Part shown: in pieces, positions 6,586-11,924 of the stretch
Layout: the number at the start of each line of letters is the position of its first letter
Position numbering within the stretch: position 1 is the first letter of the stretch
Source of the DNA: an uncultured Parvimonas sp.
GTDB taxonomy: Bacteria; Bacillota; Clostridia; Tissierellales; Peptoniphilaceae
Assembly: GCA_902470455.1 (NCBI GenBank)
Contig: CABRGI010000010.1
Span: forward strand, 1-11,924
Length of the DNA: 11,924 nt
Direction of reading: 5' to 3'
Made by a program: the position numbers and the translations under genes
The notes under the pieces: generated by a model
What the model saw: only the letters and a program-made list of their open reading frames with translations
Told to the model about the DNA's origin: nothing
Database searches by the model: none

Positions 6586-6622
6586 AAGGCGATTAAGAAA
6601 TAGAAAATCTTAGTCGCTTTTT
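6586..6622 (+). terminator. Terminator after the flavoprotein gene
   Basis: The arm AAGGCGATTAAGA (6586-6598) pairs, with G-U wobbles, to TCTTAGTCGCTTT (6608-6620), followed by a short T-run to 6622. Confidence 0.8.
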
Positions 6623-6645
6623 CTTGTGAAAAAAATTAAAAATAT

Positions 6646-6690
6646 GAGATTTCTCCATTTCGCTATGCTACAGTCGAAATGACGTAAAAG
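6646..6690 (-). repeat. Inverted, partial copy of the palindromic repeat
   Basis: Read on the minus strand this gives ACGTCATTTCGACTGTAGC followed by a matching arm and GGAGAAATCTC, the same layout (CGTCAT, palindrome, AATCT) as R1-R4 in opposite orientation. The stem is CATTTCG (6656-6662) with CGAAATG (6675-6681) around a 12-base loop. Confidence 0.7.
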
Positions 6691-6771
6691 GTAGAAAACT
6701 TCGTTTAATAGCTTGACGTTATCAGTAGATAAACTTTAAAAATTTTAAAAATGTATAAAAATAAAATAATT

Positions 6772-6900
6772 TGCGTCATAGTACCTTACAAAGAAAATCT
6801 CCCTACACGTCATCTCGACCGAAATGAAGCGAAGCAAATCTAAGCCTAACTTTGCTTGCTTACAAGAAAACAAAAGTAGGTGTAATAAATAAAAACGAAA
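6772..6900 (+). repeat. Dispersed repeat copy R3
   Basis: Begins TGCGTCATAGTACCTTACAA and AAGAAAATCTCCC, then ACGTCATCTCGACC, a degenerate palindrome, AAATCTAAGCCTAACTTTGC and the AAGTAGGTGTAATAAATAAA linker. It leads directly into R4, as the R1 tail leads into R2, so the copies look like two tandem pairs. Its palindrome is the least well paired. Confidence 0.75.
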
Positions 6901-6912
6901 AAATAAAACAAT

Positions 6913-7072
6913 TTACGTCATAGCATTTTGCAAAGAAAATTTCCCAACACTTCATTTTGACTAAATCGAAGCTGAGTGAAGTGAATCTAGCTCTAACTTT
7001 GCTTGTTTATAAGCAATAGTAGGTCTTACTGGAGCAATTGTATCTTCTGATACAATTGTACTTGGAGGTTTT
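6913..7072 (+). repeat. Dispersed repeat copy R4, with two hairpins
   Basis: This is the partner of R1 on the far side of the module. Positions 6984-7046 match 5313-5375 at 62 of 63 bases. TTCATTTTG (6951-6959) can pair through several G-U wobbles with an AGTGAAGTGAA arm, keeping a stem despite divergent sequence. CAATTGTATC (7035-7044) and GATACAATTG (7049-7058) form the second hairpin, equivalent to 5363-5388 in R1 but with a TTCT loop. No gene is seen in 6623-7077. Confidence 0.85.
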
Positions 7073-7077
7073 ATAAA

Positions 7078-7111
7078 TTCCTATTCTTATGGTAAGATAG
7101 GAATGTTTTGT
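7078..7111. terminator. Hairpin between R4 and the hydrolase promoter
   Basis: TTCCTAT (7078-7084) and CTTA (7086-7089) pair with TAAG (7093-7096) and ATAGGAA (7097-7103), with one bulged T. A T-rich stretch follows. It could end transcription entering from the repeat segment; the T-run is interrupted, so strength is uncertain. Confidence 0.5.
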
Positions 7112-7112
7112 T

Positions 7113-7147
7113 TTATGTTAACATAAGAGTTGTATTTATGTTATAAT
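7113..7147 (+). promoter_or_regulatory. Hydrolase promoter with palindromic operator over the -35 box
   Basis: TTAACA (7118-7123, five of six consensus bases) and TATAAT (7142-7147, with upstream TGT giving an extended -10) are 18 bp apart. The -35 is embedded in a perfect 14-bp palindrome TTATGTTAACATAA (7113-7126). The half-site TTATGTTA recurs at 7136-7143 across the -10, 23 bp downstream. This layout suggests repression by a dimeric regulator that is not encoded in this window. Confidence 0.7.
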
Positions 7148-7184
7148 GAAAAATAATTGATTTGAGTTTAGGAGGCGTTAAAAA

Positions 7185-7973
7185 ATGAAATTTCATGAAT
7201 TTGGAGATAAAAACTTTCCACATATATTATTGATACATGGTGGTGGTAATTCTTGGTGGAATTATCTTCGACAAGCTCAAATGCTATCAGAAAAATATCA
7301 TGTAATTTTACCGACACTTGATGGGCATGGAGAAGAATGTAAAAAAGATTACATATCAACTGAAAATTCAGCTAAGCAAATAATTGATTATATAAAGGAA
7401 AATTGTGATGGAAAGTTGTTTGCTATAGGTGGAGTTTCTTTGGGTGGCCAAATTGCAATGGAGGTATTGTCTTTGGACAGTGATATAGCCCAAAAAGCAA
7501 TAATAGATGGAAGTATATGTATTCCTCAGCCAAAATTAGCAAGATTTAGTATTATTATTTTAAAAATATTTGGAAAATTTATGTTTGGCAAATTAGCAAG
7601 TAAAGTTCAACTTAGATTAATGAAAAAGAAGTATCCTAATCTGGCTTATCCAGAAGAACTAGAAAAATATTATATGGAAGATATGCCAAGGCTTCCAATC
7701 AAGACATTAGTAACCATATATAAAACATATATGGGAAAATATAAACTTAAAAATTCTATTTCAGAAAGTAAAGCACAGGTTTTATATATTTATGGTGAAA
7801 AAGAAATGAGTTGTGTTAAAAAATCAGCAAATTTATTTAAAAATATGCATCCTAATTGTATTATATATGAAGCCAAAGGTTATAATCACGGATATTTATC
7901 AGCATATTTACCATTAGAGTGGATGAATCTAGTTAATCAATTTTTAAATAACGATGTTCAATATAAAAATTAA
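7185..7973 (+). CDS. Alpha/beta hydrolase
   Basis: A 262-residue serine hydrolase of the alpha/beta-hydrolase fold, single domain, without signal peptide, so cytoplasmic. H-G-G-G at 18-21 forms the oxyanion region. The nucleophile elbow is G-V-S-L-G-G with Ser85, and His235 in G-Y-N-H-G is the likely catalytic His. The acid should lie in Y-G-E-K-E (203-207); most relatives have Asp there, here Glu207 or Glu205 is the candidate. The residue-90 to 190 cap region is basic and helix-rich. The substrate is unknown; esterase, thioesterase or lipase-like roles are all possible. GGAGG (7171-7175) lies nine bases before ATG. The gene appears to be transcribed alone from its own promoter, which has a palindromic operator. 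No clear terminator follows directly; 7974-8070 is AT-rich without a gene. Confidence 0.87.
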   Translation: MKFHEFGDKNFPHILLIHGGGNSWWNYLRQAQMLSEKYHVILPTLDGHGEECKKDYISTENSAKQIIDYIKENCDGKLFAIGGVSLGGQIAMEVLSLDSDIAQKAIIDGSICIPQPKLARFSIIILKIFGKFMFGKLASKVQLRLMKKKYPNLAYPEELEKYYMEDMPRLPIKTLVTIYKTYMGKYKLKNSISESKAQVLYIYGEKEMSCVKKSANLFKNMHPNCIIYEAKGYNHGYLSAYLPLEWMNLVNQFLNNDVQYKN

Positions 7974-8070
7974 ATTATAAAATTAACCAATAAATACTAG
8001 TTTTTAGGCTGAATAAACATTGTGTTTTTAAAACAGTAAATCAAAACGGGTTTCTAATTTTTCTTAAAAA

Positions 8071-8136
8071 AATCTCAAAATAACTACTTAAAAAAGACAA
8101 TTAACAGTATCATTTTTGAGATTATTCATATATAAT
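8071..8136 (+). promoter_or_regulatory. Inverted repeat and -10 box upstream of yjjI
   Basis: AATCTCAAAA (8071-8080) has an exact inverted copy TTTTGAGATT (8114-8123), 33 bases apart. A perfect TATAAT sits at 8131-8136, only seven bases after the second arm, and no good -35 is found at normal spacing. The arm occupying the -35 area suggests an activator-dependent promoter; a weak terminator for the hydrolase is an alternative. Confidence 0.4.
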
Positions 8137-8182
8137 ATGGGTAAATAGTAAATGACTTTTTGACATAAAATTGGAGGTATTT

Positions 8183-9718
8183 ATGATTTCTAAAATAAAA
8201 ACATTAGAAGAAGCTAGAGAATTATCAATGAATATAATTAAGGCTACAGATTTAACTTTTGAACAAAAGACTTCTCAACTTGCAAAACTTGCAGAAAATT
8301 TGAATGATTTTCCTGAAAGTTCAGTTAATGAGAGAATTTTTGAAATTTCTGAAAACGGAGGTTTCTGCGATTTGTGGGAAGGTCATGCGCCTTATGCACC
8401 GAGATATATTTGCCCTAATTATCAAAAACTTTTGGATGAGGGTTGTAAGTTTTTGCGTCTTGAAAAATCAGAAACTTTACTTGATGCAATTAATAATTTA
8501 TTAATTTTTTATCATCATGTTCCTTCTATAACAAGATATCCGGTTTATATTGGGAAAATTGATAAACTTCTTGATCCATTTATTACAGATAGAGAAGAAG
8601 CTAAAAAATTAATTAAGTGGTTTTTAGTTTCTTTAGATAGAACTATTAATGACAGTTTTTGCCATGCTAATATTGGACCTGAAAAGACTGTTGCAGGAGA
8701 AATTATTTTAGAATTACTTCCAACTTTAAATAATGTTACTCCAAATATGACAATTCTTTATGATGAAGATATTACTCCTGATGATTTTGGAGAAAAGGCA
8801 GTTTATGCTTCTCTTTTAACTGCAAATCCTGCTTTTGCTAACGATAAATACTACAGAAAAGATTTTAATGGAGATTATGCGATAGCAAGTTGCTATAATG
8901 GACTTCCAATTTCAGGTGGAGCATTTACTTTAAGTAGATTAAGACTTGGCTCTCTTGCTAGAAGTTCAAGTTCAAAACAAGATTTCTTTGAAAGAGTTTT
9001 ACCTGAAGCTATAGATTTAATGTGTAATTTCATGGAAGGAAAAATTAGATTTTTAGTTGAAGAAACTCCATTCTTTAAAGAAAATTTCTTGGTTAAAGAA
9101 GGTTTTGTTGAGTTAGATAGATTTGTTGGACTTTTTGGAGTTGTAGGACTTCATGAATGTGTTCAAAAACTTTTGGAATTCGAAAATAAAGAGTTAGTAT
9201 ATGGAAAAGATGATTATGCTAACGATTTAGGAATAGAAGTAATGAATTTTGTAGAAAGCAGAGTAAATTCATTCGAAAGTAAGTATTCAACTTTCTGGAA
9301 TCATAGATTTATGCTTCATTCACAAGTTGGGGCACAAGATGATATGGAAGATAGTGCAGGTGTTAGAATTAGAATAGGTAAAGAAATTCCTATGTATGAC
9401 CATATTAAACATTCAGCTTTATTCCATAAGTATTTTCCATCAGGAATAGGCGATCATTTCCCATTTGATGAAACTGCTGAAAAAAATCCGGCTGCTGTTT
9501 TAGATATTTTTAAGGCTGCATTTAGATTAAATATGAGATATATTTCTTGCTATGGTGAAAATGGCGACTTAATTCGTGTTACAGGATATTTGGTAAAGAA
9601 ATCCGATATGCAAAAATTCATTGACGGAGAAAGAGTAAGCTATGATACAGTTCAATATGCAAGAGAAGCCTTTGAAAAGTATCATTTATTAGAACGTAAG
9701 GTTAGAGATGTTAAATAA
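8183..9718 (+). CDS. yjjI: YjjI-family glycyl-radical enzyme
   Basis: A 511-residue protein matching the YjjI family of glycine-radical enzymes, close to the 516 residues of E. coli YjjI. It is shorter than pyruvate formate-lyase-type enzymes. The C-terminal motif R-V-T-G-Y (465-469) places the radical on Gly468. The best candidate for the thiyl-radical cysteine is Cys237 in A-S-C-Y-N-G; Cys in the S-F-C-H-A segment near residue 155 is a less likely alternative. The reaction is unknown. The oxygen-sensitive radical implies anaerobic function in the cytoplasm. ATG 8183 is chosen because GGAGG (8173-8177) precedes it by five bases; an in-frame TTG at 8171 would overlap that site. The last 11 nt overlap yjjW, its predicted activase. 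In E. coli yjjI-yjjW lies beside the deo nucleoside genes, which are not present here. Confidence 0.9.
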   Translation: MISKIKTLEEARELSMNIIKATDLTFEQKTSQLAKLAENLNDFPESSVNERIFEISENGGFCDLWEGHAPYAPRYICPNYQKLLDEGCKFLRLEKSETLLDAINNLLIFYHHVPSITRYPVYIGKIDKLLDPFITDREEAKKLIKWFLVSLDRTINDSFCHANIGPEKTVAGEIILELLPTLNNVTPNMTILYDEDITPDDFGEKAVYASLLTANPAFANDKYYRKDFNGDYAIASCYNGLPISGGAFTLSRLRLGSLARSSSSKQDFFERVLPEAIDLMCNFMEGKIRFLVEETPFFKENFLVKEGFVELDRFVGLFGVVGLHECVQKLLEFENKELVYGKDDYANDLGIEVMNFVESRVNSFESKYSTFWNHRFMLHSQVGAQDDMEDSAGVRIRIGKEIPMYDHIKHSALFHKYFPSGIGDHFPFDETAEKNPAAVLDIFKAAFRLNMRYISCYGENGDLIRVTGYLVKKSDMQKFIDGERVSYDTVQYAREAFEKYHLLERKVRDVK

Positions 9719-10553
9719 AGGTAAAATAAATAAAATAATAGATATGTCGGTGGTGGACGGACCTGGAAACAGGACGTCCATTTTCCTACAAGGATGTAAT
9801 TTTAACTGTTTTTATTGTCACAATCCTGAAACTATTAAACATTGCATAAATTGTATGGAATGTATTCCATCTTGTCCGACTAAAAGTTTGACAAATGTAA
9901 ATGGAAAAATTGTTTGGAACGATAAGACTTGTATAAATTGTGATGAATGTATAAGAGTTTGTAAACATCTTTCAAGTCCAAAGATTTACAACTGGACGGT
10001 TGAAGAAACGGTTGAAAGAATAAAAAAGAATATGCCTTTTATAAGGGGGATTACAGTTAGTGGTGGAGAATGTACTCTGCAACATACTTTTTTAACACCT
10101 CTTTTTACAGAGGTTAGAAAACTTGGGCTTACTTGCTTTGTCGATACTAATGGAGGGATACCTTTAAAGAGATTGCCTGAATTTGTTGCTGTATCTGATG
10201 CTTTTATGCTTGACATTAAGGCTTTTGATAAAGAAGAACATCTTTTTATTACAAAAGCTAAGGTTGATACAGTTTTAGAAAACGCTGAATATCTTGCGAG
10301 TATTGACAAGCTTTTTGAAATAAGAACTGTAACAATTGCCGGAATGGACAATAGAACGACAGTTGATAAAATTACAAAAATGCTTTCCAAATACATAAAA
10401 ATGGGACATAAAATTCGATATAAAATTATAAAGTATAGAAAATATGGAGTTAGAGAAGAATATAGTATGTTTTCTGCTCCAACGGATGATGAAATGGAAG
10501 AATTAAAACAAATAGCGATTCAAAACGGATTTGAAGATGTTATTATTGTTTAG
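9708..10553 (+). CDS. yjjW: YjjW-family glycyl-radical enzyme activase (radical SAM)
   Basis: A 281-residue radical-SAM activase, close to the 287 residues of E. coli YjjW. C30-X3-C34-X2-C37 binds the SAM-cleaving [4Fe-4S] cluster. Directly after it are two ferredoxin-type motifs, C46-X2-C49-X2-C52-X3-C56-P and C75-X2-C78-X2-C81-X3-C85, giving two auxiliary [4Fe-4S] clusters as in other activases of this subgroup. D-G-P-G-N-R-T-S (17-24), V-S-G-G-E-C (the SAM amino-binding G-G-E) and F-V-D-T-N-G complete the family pattern. It should abstract hydrogen from Gly468 of the adjacent YjjI. It starts inside the end of yjjI (11-nt overlap), with TAAGG upstream as a ribosome binding site, which indicates coupled translation. 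It is followed by a strong terminator. Confidence 0.93.
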   Translation: MLNKGKINKIIDMSVVDGPGNRTSIFLQGCNFNCFYCHNPETIKHCINCMECIPSCPTKSLTNVNGKIVWNDKTCINCDECIRVCKHLSSPKIYNWTVEETVERIKKNMPFIRGITVSGGECTLQHTFLTPLFTEVRKLGLTCFVDTNGGIPLKRLPEFVAVSDAFMLDIKAFDKEEHLFITKAKVDTVLENAEYLASIDKLFEIRTVTIAGMDNRTTVDKITKMLSKYIKMGHKIRYKIIKYRKYGVREEYSMFSAPTDDEMEELKQIAIQNGFEDVIIV

Positions 10554-10573
10554 TCAATATTATAAAATATTTT

Positions 10574-10603
10574 AGAACTATGTGTTATGCATAGTTCTTT
10601 TTT
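10574..10603 (+). terminator. Terminator of the yjjI-yjjW operon
   Basis: AGAACTATG (10574-10582) pairs perfectly with CATAGTTCT (10590-10598) around a seven-base loop, followed by T's to 10603. Confidence 0.92.
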
Positions 10604-10631
10604 GTTATAGAAAATATTAATACATAGGTGG

Positions 10632-10658
10632 TTTAGAATAAGATATATCTATTATACT
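10632..10658 (+). promoter_or_regulatory. Weak candidate promoter of the LRR gene
   Basis: TTTAGA (10632-10637) and TATACT (10653-10658) are 15 bp apart, shorter than usual. A 10-bp palindrome AGATATATCT (10641-10650) fills the spacer. TATGAT at 10671-10676 is an alternative -10 without a matching -35. Confidence 0.3.
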
Positions 10659-10716
10659 TTAAAATCACTATATGATAAAATAATAATGTATATTTATTTT
10701 TAAATGGAGGATAGCT

Positions 10717-11924
10717 ATGAAAAATAAAAGCGTATTAGCTTTAGCGCTACTTTGTGGATTTTCTTTTTCACAGGTAAGTTTGGCAGATAGTGAAACTGTG
10801 ATTTACAATAAAGATGGAATCACAGTAAATTTAATAGGAGATAGCGAAGGTATTTTTAAGATTTCTGTTGAAAATAAGACTTCAAAAGATATGGTTGGGG
10901 TTAGAGTAAAGACAGAAGATATTAAGGGTCTTAAAATCGTTAAGGGAAAAGAACTTGAGATTGGCAATATAAAAGCTGGAGAAAAGAAAGTTTTAGAAAA
11001 TGAAAAAATACAATTTGAAGTAGTAGAAGCTATTAAAGATGGCATTAAAAAAGGAAAACTGGCTAAAACAGGTATTGCAGGAGTTTACAAAATCAATGTA
11101 ACAATTGCTGTAGCTGGAATTGTTGGAATTGTTTGTGTTCTAGTTTCTAAAAAGAGAAATGCAAAAAAACTTTTATCTGTTGCAGTTGGTACAGGAATTT
11201 TGATATCTTCAGTTTTGGCATATAATTCAAGTGCAGATGGAGTTTACAAAAATTCTGCTGATTTAGCTGGAAAGATAGAAATAAAAGGAAAGACTTATGA
11301 CTATGTTGGAGTTTTAATGTGGAATGAGGGTAATTCTAAAGTTGAAGATGACGAAGAAGATAAAGTTGTAGAGTTTGAAGATGAAAATTTGAAAAAATTC
11401 ATTTTAGATAAGCTACATGCCTATGAAGGTGAAGATAGTTTTGAAACAGAAATGAATGAGTATAATTTCAAACTTACTGATAAGTCATATAGAAAAGATA
11501 AAAATTCAAATGAAATATATAAGAGTGATTTGGAAAAAATTGAATCAATAGGAATTAGAGGAATGGATGCGGCTGAAGAAAATCTTATTGAAGTTAGCAG
11601 TATTAAAGGACTTGAATATTGTAAAAATTTAAAGACTCTTACAATTTCTTCCGGCGAAATTCCTGACGATTACGAAGAAATAAGATATTCAGAAGGAGCA
11701 ATTAAGGATTTAACACCACTTGCAGGTCTTAAAAAACTTGAATTATTAAGACTTTCTCATAATGAAATATCAGATGTTTCTCCATTAAAAGATTTGACAG
11801 GTCTTAAATTCTTATATATTTCACATAATAATATTTCAGATATTAGCTCATTGAAAGATTTAACTAATTTAGAAAATTTTGATTTTGCGGTTAATAAAGT
11901 ATCTGAAATGAGCGTTGTTAAAAA
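10717..11924 (+). CDS. Secreted leucine-rich-repeat (internalin-like) protein, 3' end outside window
   Basis: The frame is open from ATG 10717 (GGAGG at 10706-10710) to the window end: 402 codons, no stop. A signal peptide is clear: K at 2 and 4, hydrophobic 6-20, likely cut after S-L-A-D or nearby (about 23). Residues about 25-110 form a lysine-rich beta-like domain I cannot name. At 115-119 is L-A-K-T-G, then hydrophobic 126-143 and K-K-R-N-A-K-K (145-151), laid out like a sortase sorting signal. A second hydrophobic segment (152-168) follows, ending S-S-V-L-A. Residues about 175-285 are acidic. From about 290 on are leucine-rich repeats with L-x-x-L-x-x-L-x-L-S-x-N-x-I-S-D-x-S-x-L units of about 22 residues, at least three clear ones. 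LRR proteins of this type usually mediate surface binding. The surface topology and role are inferred. Confidence 0.85.
   Translation, partial: MKNKSVLALALLCGFSFSQVSLADSETVIYNKDGITVNLIGDSEGIFKISVENKTSKDMVGVRVKTEDIKGLKIVKGKELEIGNIKAGEKKVLENEKIQFEVVEAIKDGIKKGKLAKTGIAGVYKINVTIAVAGIVGIVCVLVSKKRNAKKLLSVAVGTGILISSVLAYNSSADGVYKNSADLAGKIEIKGKTYDYVGVLMWNEGNSKVEDDEEDKVVEFEDENLKKFILDKLHAYEGEDSFETEMNEYNFKLTDKSYRKDKNSNEIYKSDLEKIESIGIRGMDAAEENLIEVSSIKGLEYCKNLKTLTISSGEIPDDYEEIRYSEGAIKDLTPLAGLKKLELLRLSHNEISDVSPLKDLTGLKFLYISHNNISDISSLKDLTNLENFDFAVNKVSEMSVVK

Noticed and set aside
5251..7072. Possible CRISPR array from repeated segments
   Set aside because: The repeat units are long, unevenly spaced, one is inverted, and a gene lies between them; there are no short regular repeats with unique spacers and no cas genes.
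5251..7072. Possible insertion sequence or composite transposon
   Set aside because: No transposase or integrase is encoded, and no target-site duplication could be defined, so only repeats are annotated.
8171..8182. Upstream in-frame TTG start adding four residues to YjjI
   Set aside because: The TTG overlaps the GGAGG ribosome binding site that serves ATG 8183 at good spacing.
9986..10396. 136-codon open frame on the minus strand inside yjjW
   Set aside because: It is antisense to a gene with full radical-SAM motifs, has no ribosome binding site seen, and gives a low-complexity Ser/Thr-rich translation.
10803..11045. 80-codon minus-strand frame opposite the LRR gene
   Set aside because: It is antisense to the N-terminal domain of a gene with signal peptide and ribosome binding site; no independent support.

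Overview
The window looks like chromosomal DNA of a low-GC, host-associated anaerobic Firmicute. The clues are very AT-rich intergenic DNA, GGAGG-type ribosome binding sites, short hairpin/T-run terminators, a glycyl-radical enzyme with its radical-SAM activase, and a secreted leucine-rich-repeat protein carrying a sortase-like motif. A Parvimonas/Peptoniphilaceae-type organism would fit, but this is a guess from style and gene content. No rRNA, tRNA or CRISPR array was found.

Left end (1-1055): a two-gene operon of a YbgA/DUF1722 protein overlapping by 17 nt a TIGR02328/Pyr_excise-type pyrimidine-dimer DNA glycosylase, closed by a strong terminator. Region 1056-5163: a carotenoid/isoprenoid operon of crtN-like desaturase, crtM-like synthase and a 483-residue membrane protein. 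That protein joins a polyprenol-kinase-like half (SEC59/DGK1/VTE5 superfamily) to a DUF92 half (VTE6, prenyl-phosphate kinase family). The simplest reading is a route in which a free prenol such as farnesol is phosphorylated twice to its diphosphate, which CrtM condenses head-to-head and CrtN desaturates. This operon is the most interesting system in the window.

Region 5164-7184: a repeat-rich accessory segment. Long direct repeats (about 5251-5402 and 6913-7072, with a 63-nt core differing at one base) and further partial copies flank a small module. The module has an XRE-type helix-turn-helix gene broken by an in-frame stop, followed by an iron-sulfur-type flavoprotein whose base composition differs from its neighbours and which may be acquired.

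Region 7185-7973: a single alpha/beta hydrolase gene whose promoter has a perfect 14-bp palindrome over its -35 box, suggesting a dedicated repressor. Region 8183-10603: an overlapping yjjI-yjjW pair, a glycyl-radical enzyme of unknown substrate and its activase. Right end: a secreted LRR protein running off the window, with an unusual internal LAKTG motif and two closely spaced membrane segments between its N-terminal domain and its LRRs.
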